This document shows, in pieces, positions 36,119-44,221 of a stretch of 64,000 bases of DNA. Position numbers and translations under genes: made by a program. The notes beneath the pieces were generated by a model. It had not been told where the DNA came from, did no database searches, and saw nothing but the letters and a program-made list of their open reading frames with translations. Location of the stretch: positions 1 to 64,000 of the forward strand of contig JBCNNW010000005.1 in the NCBI GenBank assembly GCA_039594205.1, given 5' to 3'. Origin of the DNA: Pseudescherichia sp039594205. GTDB lineage: Bacteria; Pseudomonadota; Gammaproteobacteria; Enterobacterales; Enterobacteriaceae. The stretch's first letter is position 1. Every line of letters starts with the position of its first letter.

Positions 36119-37009
36119 ATGAATGAAAACAGACTGCTGGGATTGGCCTGGATATCGCCCTATATCATTGGGTTGATCGTCTTTACGGCCTTTCCCTTCG
36201 TTTCCTCGTTTTTCCTCAGTTTTACTGAGTATGACTTAATGAGTCCGCCGGTATTTAACGGAATTGAAAACTATCGTTACATGCTGACCGAAGACTCCCT
36301 GTTCTGGAAATCGATGGGCGTTACCTTTGCCTACGTATTTTTAACCATCCCGCTGAAGCTCGCCTTTGCGCTGGGGATTGCCTTTGTTCTTAACTTTAAA
36401 TTACGCGGCATCGGTTTCTTCCGTACCGCCTACTATATTCCCTCTATTCTTGGCAGCTCCGTCGCCATCGCCGTGCTGTGGCGGGCGCTGTTTGCCATCG
36501 ACGGCCTGCTGAACAGCTTTATCGGCGTTTTTGGTCTCGACCCGGTGAACTGGCTGGGCGAGCCGTCGCTGGCGCTGATGTCCGTCACCCTGCTGCGCGT
36601 CTGGCAGTTCGGTTCTGCAATGGTAATCTTCCTCGCCGCGCTGCAAAACGTGCCCCAGTCGCAGTATGAGGCGGCGATGATCGACGGCGCGTCGAAGTGG
36701 CAGATGTTTATGAAGGTGACCGTGCCGCTGATTACGCCGGTGATCTTCTTCAACTTCATTATGCAGACCACCCAGGCGTTCCAGGAGTTTACCGGCCCGT
36801 ACGTCATTACCGGCGGCGGCCCGACCTACTACACCTATCTCTTCTCGCTCTACATCTACGACACCGCCTTTAAGTATTTCGATATGGGCTACGGCGCGGC
36901 GCTGGCGTGGGTACTGTTCCTGGTGGTGGCCGTCTTCGCCTCCATTGCCTTTAAGTCATCAAAATACTGGGTCTTCTACTCCGCCGATAAGGGAGGCAAA
37001 AATGGCTGA
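36119..37009 (+). CDS. togM: Oligogalacturonide ABC transporter permease TogM
   Basis: 296-residue MalF-type inner-membrane permease with six membrane segments and the EAA loop (QYEAAMIDGASKWQMFMKVTVP) that docks on the ATPase. It imports oligogalacturonides (and possibly 5-keto sugars) into the cytoplasm. Order M-N-A-B in one operon matches the tog system of Dickeya. It overlaps togN by eight bases. The assignment rests on the context of kdgF, kduID, ogl and kdgM; the permease alone could serve another oligosaccharide. Confidence 0.87.
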   Translation: MNENRLLGLAWISPYIIGLIVFTAFPFVSSFFLSFTEYDLMSPPVFNGIENYRYMLTEDSLFWKSMGVTFAYVFLTIPLKLAFALGIAFVLNFKLRGIGFFRTAYYIPSILGSSVAIAVLWRALFAIDGLLNSFIGVFGLDPVNWLGEPSLALMSVTLLRVWQFGSAMVIFLAALQNVPQSQYEAAMIDGASKWQMFMKVTVPLITPVIFFNFIMQTTQAFQEFTGPYVITGGGPTYYTYLFSLYIYDTAFKYFDMGYGAALAWVLFLVVAVFASIAFKSSKYWVFYSADKGGKNG

Positions 37010-37904
37010 CGTTCAACACATTTCCCCTGCAGCGAGCCACGCCGAACGTGAAGTGGCCCGCACGCTGCGTCGCGAGAAGATCAGCGCCTGGGTCCGCTAC
37101 GTGATTTTGCTGTTCGTGGGTCTGCTGATGCTCTACCCGCTGGTGTGGATGTTCTCGGCGGCATTCAAGCCTAACCACGAGATCTTCACCACCCTGAGCC
37201 TGTGGCCCGCCAACGCCACCTGGGATGGCTTCATCAACGGCTGGAAAACCGGTACCGAGTATAACTTCGGCCATTACATGCTGAACACCTTCAAGTATGT
37301 GATCCCGAAAGTGATCCTGACCATTATCTCCTCCACCATCGTGGCCTACGGCTTTGCCCGCTTCGAGATCCCGTGGAAGAAGTTTTGGTTTGCGACGCTT
37401 ATCACCACCATGCTGCTGCCAAGCACCGTGCTGCTGATCCCGCAGTACCTGATGTTCCGTGAGATGGGCATGCTCAACAGCTATATGCCGCTCTATCTGC
37501 CGCTGGCCTTTGCGACCCAGGGCTTCTTCGTCTTCATGCTGATCCAGTTCCTGCGCGGCGTGCCGCGTGACATGGAGGAAGCGGCGCAGATCGACGGCTG
37601 TAACTCTGCCCAGGTGCTCTGGTACGTGGTGGTGCCGATCCTGAAACCGGCGATTATCTCGGTTGCGCTGTTCCAGTTCATGTGGTCGATGAACGACTTT
37701 ATCGGCCCGCTGATCTACGTCTACAGCGTGGATAAGTACCCGATTGCCCTGGCGCTGAAAATGTCCATCGACGTGACCGAAGGCGCGCCGTGGAACGAAA
37801 TTCTGGCAATGGCGAGTATCTCCATTCTGCCGTCCATCATTGTCTTCTTCCTGGCTCAACGCTACTTCGTACAGGGCGTGACCAGCAGCGGAATTAAAGG
37901 TTAA
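37002..37904 (+). CDS. togN: Oligogalacturonide ABC transporter permease TogN
   Basis: 300-residue MalG-type permease with six membrane segments and EAA loop DMEEAAQIDGCNSAQVLWYVVVP. The start ATG (37002) is preceded by GGGAGG at the right distance; the frame extends further upstream within togM but without such a site. Pairs with TogM to form the channel; followed by togA after 12 bases. Confidence 0.88.
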   Translation: MADVQHISPAASHAEREVARTLRREKISAWVRYVILLFVGLLMLYPLVWMFSAAFKPNHEIFTTLSLWPANATWDGFINGWKTGTEYNFGHYMLNTFKYVIPKVILTIISSTIVAYGFARFEIPWKKFWFATLITTMLLPSTVLLIPQYLMFREMGMLNSYMPLYLPLAFATQGFFVFMLIQFLRGVPRDMEEAAQIDGCNSAQVLWYVVVPILKPAIISVALFQFMWSMNDFIGPLIYVYSVDKYPIALALKMSIDVTEGAPWNEILAMASISILPSIIVFFLAQRYFVQGVTSSGIKG

Positions 37905-37916
37905 GAGGGAAATATC

Positions 37917-39044
37917 ATGGCTGAAGTTATTTTCAACAAGCTGGAAAAAGTGTACTCCAACGGCTTTAAAGCGGTACATGGTATCGACCTGAAGATCGCT
38001 GACGGGGAGTTTATGGTGATTGTCGGGCCGTCCGGCTGCGCCAAGTCCACGACGCTGCGCATGCTGGCCGGGCTGGAGACCATCAGCGGCGGTGAAGTGC
38101 GGATCGGGGAGAAGATTGTGAACAACCTCGCGCCGAAAGAGCGCGGCATTGCGATGGTGTTCCAGAACTATGCGCTCTATCCGCACATGACGGTGCGGGA
38201 AAACCTCGCCTTCGGTCTCAAGCTGAGCAAGATGCCGAAGGATCAGATCGACAGGTACGTGGACGAAGCGGCGAAGATCCTTGAGCTTGAGGAGCTGCTG
38301 GAACGCCTGCCGCGCCAGCTCTCCGGTGGCCAGGCCCAGCGTGTGGCGGTGGGCCGGGCGATCGTGAAGAAGCCGGACGTGTTCCTGTTTGACGAACCGC
38401 TCTCTAACCTCGACGCCAAGCTGCGCGCCTCCATGCGCATCCGTATTTCGGATCTGCATAAGGAGCTGAAGAAGTCCGGGAAACCGGCTACCACCGTCTA
38501 CGTAACCCATGACCAGACCGAAGCCATGACCATGGGCGATCGCATCTGCGTGATGAAGCTGGGGCATATCATGCAGGTTGATACCCCAGACAATCTCTAT
38601 CACCACCCAAAGAATATGTTCGTGGCGGGCTTTATCGGCGCACCTGAGATGAACATCAAGCCCGGCAAGCTGATTGATAAAGCAGGCCGCCTGCATATCA
38701 CCATCGGCGATGAGAGCCTGCCGCTGAACGCGCGCCAGCAGGAGAAGGTCGCCGCGTACCAGAACCAGTCACTCTTTTTCGGCGTGCGCCCGGAGTTCGT
38801 TTCCCTCTCCGATGAACCCTTTGCCGAAGGCTGCTGCAGCGGCGAGATGGTGCGCACCGAGAACATGGGCCATGAGTTCTTTGTCTACCTCAAAGTGGCC
38901 GACTATGAGTTGACCGCCCGTATCCCCTCCGACGAGGCTAAGCCGATGATTGAAAAGGGCCTTAACCGCAAGGTCTGGTTTACGTTTGACATGGATAAGT
39001 GTCATATCTTTGACGCAAAAACTGAACAGAACATCTCTCTCTAA
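37917..39044 (+). CDS. togA: Oligogalacturonide ABC transporter ATPase TogA
   Basis: 375-residue MalK/UgpC-type ATPase. Walker A at residues 37-45 reads GPSGCAKST, with Ala in place of the last usual Gly; Walker B FLFDEPLSNLD, signature LSGGQAQRVAVGRAI and the switch His in VYVTHDQTEAM are all present. A C-terminal OB-type regulatory domain starts near 240. Drives TogMN. SD-like GAGGG precedes the ATG. Confidence 0.9.
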   Translation: MAEVIFNKLEKVYSNGFKAVHGIDLKIADGEFMVIVGPSGCAKSTTLRMLAGLETISGGEVRIGEKIVNNLAPKERGIAMVFQNYALYPHMTVRENLAFGLKLSKMPKDQIDRYVDEAAKILELEELLERLPRQLSGGQAQRVAVGRAIVKKPDVFLFDEPLSNLDAKLRASMRIRISDLHKELKKSGKPATTVYVTHDQTEAMTMGDRICVMKLGHIMQVDTPDNLYHHPKNMFVAGFIGAPEMNIKPGKLIDKAGRLHITIGDESLPLNARQQEKVAAYQNQSLFFGVRPEFVSLSDEPFAEGCCSGEMVRTENMGHEFFVYLKVADYELTARIPSDEAKPMIEKGLNRKVWFTFDMDKCHIFDAKTEQNISL

Positions 39045-39057
39045 CTGGAGTATAAAA

Positions 39058-40347
39058 ATGAAAAAAGTGCTTCTAAGCGCAGTCATCTCCGCCACATTAG
39101 GCCTGAGCGCCCTTCCTTCCCAGGCGGCGGATAGCGTCGACCTGCGTATGTCCTGGTGGGGCGGCAACGGCCGCCATCAGGTGACGCTGAAGGCGATCGA
39201 GGAGTTCCATAAGCAGCACCCGGACATTAATGTTAAATCAGAATATACCGGCTGGGACGGGCATCTCTCCCGCCTGACCACGCAGATCGCTGGCGGCACC
39301 GAGCCTGACGTGATGCAGACCAACTGGAACTGGCTGCCGATCTTCTCGAAAAACGGCGACGGCTTCTACGACCTCAATCAGCTGAAGGATGTGATCGATC
39401 TGAGCCAGTTCGATCCGAAAGAGCTGAAGTCGACCACCGTCAACGGCAAGCTGAACGGCATCCCGATCTCCGTGACCGCGCGCGTCTTCTACTTCAACGA
39501 TGAGACCTGGAAAAAAGCGGGCGTTACCTACCCCAAAACCTGGGATGAGCTGAAAGCCGCAGGTAAAACCTTTGAGAGCAAGCTGGGCAAGCAGTACTAC
39601 CCGGTGGTGCTGGAGCATCAGGACACCCTGGCGCTGCTGAACTCCTACATGATCCAGAAGTACAACCTTCCGGCAGTGGACGAGAAAACCAAAAAATTCG
39701 CCTACAGCAAAGCGCAGTGGGTGGAGTTTTTCCAGACCTATAAGGATCTCGTCGACAACCACGTGATGCCGGATACCAAATACTACGCGTCGTTTGGTAA
39801 GAGCAACATGTATGAGATGAAGCCGTGGATTGAAGGTGAATGGGGCGGCACCTACATGTGGAACTCCACCATCACCAAATACTCTGACAACCTGAAGCCA
39901 CCGGCGAAGCTGGAGCTGGGCAGCTACCCGATGCTGCCGGGTGCCACCGACGCGGGCCTGTTCTTTAAACCGGCCCAGATGCTGTCGATTGGTAAATCCA
40001 CTAAGCATCCGAAAGAGGCGGCGCAGCTGATTAACTTCCTGCTGAACAGCAAAGAGGGCGCGGAGACGCTGGGCCTTGAGCGCGGCGTACCGCTGAGCAA
40101 GGCGGCGGTAGAGACCCTGACCGCTAACGGCACCATCAAAGAGGAAGATCCGTCGGTTGCCGGCCTGCGCCTGGCGCAGTCCCTGCCTGCCAGGCTGACG
40201 GTATCACCTTACTTTGACGATCCGCAGGTGGTGGCCCAGTTTGGTACGTCTCTGCAGTACATCGACTACGGTCAGAAAACCGTGGAAGAGACGGCGGCTG
40301 ATTTTCAGCGCCAGGCGGAGCGTATCCTGAAACGCGCAATGCGGTGA
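39058..40347 (+). CDS. togB: Oligogalacturonide-binding periplasmic protein TogB
   Basis: 429-residue extracellular solute-binding protein (family 1). Sec signal of about 23 residues ending LPSQA|AD. The mature N-terminus VDLRMSWWGGNGRHQVTLKA is characteristic. It captures oligogalacturonides in the periplasm for TogMN. The start ATG has TGGAG seven bases upstream; 13 bases separate it from togA. No lipobox. Last gene of the operon. Confidence 0.88.
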   Translation: MKKVLLSAVISATLGLSALPSQAADSVDLRMSWWGGNGRHQVTLKAIEEFHKQHPDINVKSEYTGWDGHLSRLTTQIAGGTEPDVMQTNWNWLPIFSKNGDGFYDLNQLKDVIDLSQFDPKELKSTTVNGKLNGIPISVTARVFYFNDETWKKAGVTYPKTWDELKAAGKTFESKLGKQYYPVVLEHQDTLALLNSYMIQKYNLPAVDEKTKKFAYSKAQWVEFFQTYKDLVDNHVMPDTKYYASFGKSNMYEMKPWIEGEWGGTYMWNSTITKYSDNLKPPAKLELGSYPMLPGATDAGLFFKPAQMLSIGKSTKHPKEAAQLINFLLNSKEGAETLGLERGVPLSKAAVETLTANGTIKEEDPSVAGLRLAQSLPARLTVSPYFDDPQVVAQFGTSLQYIDYGQKTVEETAADFQRQAERILKRAMR

Positions 40348-40353
40348 CAAAAA

Positions 40354-40425
40354 GCCGGGTGGCGGCTACGCCTTACCCGGCCTACAGGGTATCGTAGGCC
40401 CGGTAAGCGTAAGCGCCACCGGGCA
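40354..40425. repeat. BIME (paired REP elements) between togB and araE
   Basis: Units GCCGGGTGGCGGCTACGCCT onward and GTAGGCCCGGTAAGCGTAAG onward face each other between convergent genes. Confidence 0.88.
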
Positions 40426-40431
40426 TCAACG

Positions 40432-41850
40432 TTACACGCCGATGTTGCGTAACCTCTCTCCCGCCATCAGCCTGCGTTCAATATGCTCAAGGGTGACGTT
40501 TTTCGTCTCCGGGATCAGCCAGAACGTAATTCCCACAAACGCGATATTCAGCGCGGTATAGAGCCAGAAGGTGCCCGCCGCACCAATCGCATCAAGCAGG
40601 GTCAGGAAGGTCGCACCGATAATCATGTTCGACACCCAGTTGGTGGTGGTCGAGCAGGTAATACCAAAGTCGCGGCACTTCAGGGGCTGGATCTCCGAGC
40701 AGAGGATCCACACTACCGGCGCGGCGCTCATGGCGTATCCGGCGATGCAGATCATAGTCATGCCAACAGAGAGCCAGGAGAGACCGCTGGAGGCGGTGCC
40801 GTTATCGAACTGCATCAGGCAGTAGCCCAGCACCAGCGTGCCAAAGGCCATGACGCTAAAACCGATCTTCAGCGCGGGCTTGCGTCCGGCTTTGTCGACC
40901 ATAAAGATGGCGATAAAGGTCGCGAACATAAAGGTCAGGCCAACCACCAGGGTGGCGATCATCTGCTGTTCGGTGGTGGTAAACCCGGCCATCTTAAAGA
41001 TGCGCGGGGCGTAGTACATAATGATGTTCATCCCGGTAAACTGCTGCATCGCCTGCAGCAGCATGCCGAGAAATACCGCCCGGCGCACGTTGCGGTTGGC
41101 TTTGAACAGTCCCCATCCGCCCTGCTTATGCTTCAGGCTTTCGCGGATCTCATTCAGCTCCTCGCGCGCCTTCTCGGAAGTATCGCGCAGCATGCGCAGC
41201 ACCTCCTCCGCCTCAATATGCCGCCCCTTCTCTGCCAGCCAGCGCGGGCTGTTGGGCAGGAAGATCACCAGCGCGATCAGCACCAGCGCTGGCAGGGCCA
41301 GCACCCCCAGCATCGCGCGCCAGTTACCCGAGTAGCTCAGCGCCGTGTCGGAGAGAAAAGCCATCACGATCCCTAACGTCACCATCAGCTGGTACATGCT
41401 GATCATCTTGCCGCGCACGTTCTCGCTCGCCATCTCGGAGAGATAGAGCGGCGCGGTATAGGAGGCGATACCCACCGCCACGCCGAGGATCACCCGGGAG
41501 AAGATCAGCATCTCTACGCCAGAGGCAAAGGCCGACCCGAGGGATCCCACGACAAAAAGAATGGCCCCCGCCATCAGGCTGTATTTACGCCCCAGGCGAA
41601 ACGAGAGCCAGCCGTTAAACAGTGCCCCGATGGCCGCCCCCAGCATCATGCTGCTCACTACCCACTCCTGCTGGCGGCTTGTCAACGTGAAGTGGTCGGT
41701 AATAAACGGCAGCGCTCCGGCGATCACGCCAATATCCAGACCAAACAGTAGACCGGCTACGGCGGCCGAGACCGAGACAAAAAGATTCATGCGCCGCGTA
41801 TCCTGCAACGCGCGCGGCACTGACGGTGCGTTATGACTCAATGAACTCAT
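40432..41850 (-). CDS. araE: Arabinose:H+ symporter AraE
   Basis: 472 residues, the length of E. coli AraE, and very like it along the whole sequence. Sugar-porter MFS protein with 12 membrane segments; signatures RLGRKYSLMAGA, LYLSEMASENVRGK, PNSPRWLAEKGR, QQFTGMNIIMYYAPRIF and WLIPETKNVTLE are visible. Low-affinity arabinose uptake. AraC-like sites lie upstream. It keeps its E. coli position next to kduD but is separated from ygeA by the kdgF-tog block. Confidence 0.94.
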   Translation of the reverse strand: MSSLSHNAPSVPRALQDTRRMNLFVSVSAAVAGLLFGLDIGVIAGALPFITDHFTLTSRQQEWVVSSMMLGAAIGALFNGWLSFRLGRKYSLMAGAILFVVGSLGSAFASGVEMLIFSRVILGVAVGIASYTAPLYLSEMASENVRGKMISMYQLMVTLGIVMAFLSDTALSYSGNWRAMLGVLALPALVLIALVIFLPNSPRWLAEKGRHIEAEEVLRMLRDTSEKAREELNEIRESLKHKQGGWGLFKANRNVRRAVFLGMLLQAMQQFTGMNIIMYYAPRIFKMAGFTTTEQQMIATLVVGLTFMFATFIAIFMVDKAGRKPALKIGFSVMAFGTLVLGYCLMQFDNGTASSGLSWLSVGMTMICIAGYAMSAAPVVWILCSEIQPLKCRDFGITCSTTTNWVSNMIIGATFLTLLDAIGAAGTFWLYTALNIAFVGITFWLIPETKNVTLEHIERRLMAGERLRNIGV

Positions 41851-41931
41851 CTTTTCTTGCCTGAAGTAGTAAATCGTCTATTGAAAGTAAGAGAGGGACG
41901 GCGAAAGGTGTCAGGCAGTAACAGTCATAGA

Positions 41932-41948
41932 TATGGATTTATTTGCTA
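41932..41948 (-). promoter_or_regulatory. AraC-like binding half-site before araE
   Basis: On the minus strand TAGC, seven bases, TCCATA: a perfect match to the AraC half-site TAGCN7TCCATA. About 85 bp upstream of araE. Confidence 0.7.
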
Positions 41949-42116
41949 TGCATATTGTTTATGTGATGGATATTCCACTTTCATAACCACATTTAATATT
42001 ATCAAATTATTTTAATATGATGTTTTAGCTAATAAATAAGCAGAGAATCGCTCTTATTTGGCATTTTGATATGGATATTTCGCGATTAGTGATATGGATT
42101 TATCCGATTTTTAGCG

Positions 42117-42138
42117 ATAAAAAATCCCGCCGCGGGGC
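42117..42138 (-). terminator. Possible terminator after kduD
   Basis: On the minus strand a short GC-rich hairpin is followed by six T. It is downstream of the kduI-kduD unit. Confidence 0.4.
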
Positions 42139-42149
42139 AGGATAGTTCA

Positions 42150-42176
42150 GGTCGGGTAAGCGCAGCGCCACCCGAC
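42150..42176. repeat. REP element after kduD
   Basis: GTCGGGTAAGCGCAGCGCCA followed by CCCGAC, the same core as the other REP units in this window. Confidence 0.75.
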
Positions 42177-42192
42177 ATTTAATTGTGCTGGA

Positions 42193-42954
42193 TTAACGCG
42201 CCAGCCAGCCGCCGTCTACCGCCACGGTGTAGCCGTTGATGTAGTCTGAGGCGCTGGAAGCCAGGAACACCACCGGCCCCATCAGATCGCTCGGCAGACC
42301 CCAGCGTCCCGCCGGAATGCGGTCGAGGATCTCAGCGCTGCGCTGCTCGTCGGCACGCAGTTGCTGAGTGTTGTTAGTCGCCATGTAGCCCGGTGCGATA
42401 GCATTCACGTTGATGTTGTGCTTCGCCCACTCGTTAGCCATCAGGCGGGTGATGCCCATTACGCCGCTTTTAGAGGCGGTGTAGGACGGTACGCGGATGC
42501 CACCCTGGAAGGAGAGCATCGAGGCGATGTTGATGATCTTGCCGCCGTTACCCTGGGCGATAAAGTGCTTCGCCGCTGCCTGGGACATAAAGAATACGCT
42601 CTTGATGTTCAGATCCATCACGTCGTCCCAGTCTTTTTCGCTGAAGTTGATCGCGTCTTCACGACGGATCAGACCGGCGTTGTTCACCAGCACGTCGATA
42701 TGGCCGAACTCGTTCACCGCACGCTCCAGCAGCGCAGGGATGCCGTCGATCTGACGCAGGTCAGCGGTCAGGCTCAGGAAGCGGCGACCCAGGGCGGTAA
42801 CGCGCTCGATGGTCTCGGTCGGCTCAACGATGTTAATCCCGACGATGTCGCAGCCCGCTTCTGCCAGACCCAGCGCCATACCCTGACCCAGGCCAGTGTC
42901 ACAGCCAGAGACAACCGCAACTTTACCTTCAAGAGAAAATGCATTCAGAATCAT
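42193..42954 (-). CDS. kduD: 2-dehydro-3-deoxy-D-gluconate 5-dehydrogenase KduD
   Basis: 253-residue SDR that reduces 2,5-diketo-3-deoxygluconate to KDG with NADH, the step after KduI. NAD site VSGCDTGLGQGMALGLA, NNAG motif, catalytic Ser and YTASK are in place. C-terminus VAVDGGWLAR. Located 61 bases after kduI on the same strand; same order as E. coli. KDG is then used by KdgK and KdgA, which are not in this window. Confidence 0.96.
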   Translation of the reverse strand: MILNAFSLEGKVAVVSGCDTGLGQGMALGLAEAGCDIVGINIVEPTETIERVTALGRRFLSLTADLRQIDGIPALLERAVNEFGHIDVLVNNAGLIRREDAINFSEKDWDDVMDLNIKSVFFMSQAAAKHFIAQGNGGKIINIASMLSFQGGIRVPSYTASKSGVMGITRLMANEWAKHNINVNAIAPGYMATNNTQQLRADEQRSAEILDRIPAGRWGLPSDLMGPVVFLASSASDYINGYTVAVDGGWLAR

Positions 42955-43015
42955 AGTGGTTCCTTAATCTATCTGCGCCTGTTCGCCAGGCATGGTTTGC
43001 TTTGCTCTCCGCGAC

Positions 43016-43852
43016 TTAGCGCAGATCCTTAACGGCAACGTGGTCCATATCATCAAAGACCTGGTTCTCGCCTACCATCCCCCAGATGAAGGTGTAAGCC
43101 CGGGTACCGACCCCAGAGTGAATAGACCAGCTCGGTGAGATCACCGCCTGTTCGTTGTGCATGATGATGTGACGCGTCTCCTGCGGCTGCCCCATCATGT
43201 GGAACACACAGGCGTCCTCATCCATATTGAAGTAGAAGTAGACCTCCATCCGGCGCTCATGGGTATGACACGGCATGGTGTTCCACAGGTTACCCGGCTC
43301 CAGCTCGGTCAGGCCCATGCTCAGCTGGCAGGTCTCCAGCACGTCCGGCACGAAATATTTGTTGATGGTGCGGCGGTTGCTGGTGAGCGGATCGCCCAGG
43401 GTCACCGGGGCAACGTCCGCCGGGGTCACTTTTTTGGTCGGGAATGCGGTATGCGCCGGGGCGCAGTTGTAGTAGAACTTAGCCGGTTTTGCCGGATCGA
43501 CGCTGGCAAACACCACCTCTTTAGCGCCTTTCCCGACGTACAGCGCATCGCGATGGCCGATTTCGTAGCACTGGCCGTCAACGGTGATGGTGCCCGGACC
43601 GCCGATGTTGATGGTGCCCAGCTCGCGGCGCTCAAGGAAGTAGCTGACGCCCAGCTGCTTGCCCACTTCGCCGCCGACGGCGACGGTTTTTGCCACCGGC
43701 ATGATGCCGCCAACGATAATGCGGTCGATATGGCTGTACACCATAGTGTAAGCGTCGGCCTTGAATACCTGCTCAACTAAGAACTCGTCACGCAGCCCCT
43801 GAGTGTCCAGCGTCTTAGCATGCGCGCTGTGGATGCTTTGTCTGACTTCCAC
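43016..43852 (-). CDS. kduI: 5-keto-4-deoxyuronate isomerase KduI
   Basis: Isomerises 5-keto-4-deoxyuronate to 2,5-diketo-3-deoxygluconate. The start is set at a GTG (43852) because GGAGG lies five bases before it and the product MEVRQSIHS has 278 residues, the E. coli length; an in-frame ATG at 43864 overlaps the ribosome site. Zinc-binding His-x-His-x4-Glu is in CHTHERRMEVYF. KdgR-type sites lie upstream. Confidence 0.95.
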   Translation of the reverse strand: MEVRQSIHSAHAKTLDTQGLRDEFLVEQVFKADAYTMVYSHIDRIIVGGIMPVAKTVAVGGEVGKQLGVSYFLERRELGTINIGGPGTITVDGQCYEIGHRDALYVGKGAKEVVFASVDPAKPAKFYYNCAPAHTAFPTKKVTPADVAPVTLGDPLTSNRRTINKYFVPDVLETCQLSMGLTELEPGNLWNTMPCHTHERRMEVYFYFNMDEDACVFHMMGQPQETRHIIMHNEQAVISPSWSIHSGVGTRAYTFIWGMVGENQVFDDMDHVAVKDLR

Positions 43853-43898
43853 ATTTACCTCCAAAATCGTTTTTGACCTAACGTCACATAACGGCGCA

Positions 43899-43918
43899 AC
43901 GAAACGCTGTTCCGTTTT
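43899..43918. promoter_or_regulatory. KdgR-type operator before kduI
   Basis: ACGAAACGCTGTTCCGTTTT: GAAAC and GTTCC/GTTTT arms; about 47 bp before kduI. Confidence 0.5.
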
Positions 43919-43966
43919 GTAGTATGGCGGCCATATTATCCCGGCTAAAACGTGTTTTCAATTACA

Positions 43967-43986
43967 AATAAAACATTGTTTCATTT
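43967..43986. promoter_or_regulatory. KdgR-type operator in the kduI-ogl region
   Basis: AATAAAACATTGTTTCATTT, the best match in the window to the KdgR pattern. A related TAAAACGTGTTTTCA lies 20 bp to the left. Confidence 0.7.
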
Positions 43987-44111
43987 TTTCTGCGATTTCA
44001 TTTGAAAATTGTAATTAGGATCACGATTGATCAAAAACGCCCATTTTTCTCCTGCCTTAATCCCCTATCTTCACGACTTTTTTCTTATAAAGTGCGTGAG
44101 CAATCACACAT

Positions 44112-44131
44112 ATTGAAACGATGTTTTGATA
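44112..44131. promoter_or_regulatory. KdgR-type operator before ogl
   Basis: ATTGAAACGATGTTTTGATA, about 90 bp before the ogl start. Confidence 0.65.
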
Positions 44132-44221
44132 ATTTAACACCTCGTTTTTAAACTCATAATCTATTCGGGTCATTACGCGAGCCGAAACATCGTGACAGGC
44201 CCTCTTAACAAGGAGATCAGT

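Larger units (their letters stand above)
41851..42192. other. 342-bp spacer between araE and kduD
   Basis: Holds the araE promoter region with one full AraC-like site and two more TATGGA half-sites (42070-42075, 42093-42098), then a hairpin and a REP element after kduD. AT-rich. No gene seen. Confidence 0.6.
43853..44221. other. 369-bp divergent promoter region of kduI and ogl
   Basis: Contains three or four KdgR-type sites and a CRP-like site (TGTAA, six bases, TCACG at 44010-44025), fitting induction by pectin breakdown products and control by sugar supply. No gene seen. Confidence 0.6.

Noticed and set aside
36951..38696. A 581-residue open frame on the minus strand under togN and togA
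   Set aside because: It is antisense to two clear transporter genes, is rich in His, Arg, Gln and Asp as expected of a GC-rich mirror frame, and has no recognisable motif.
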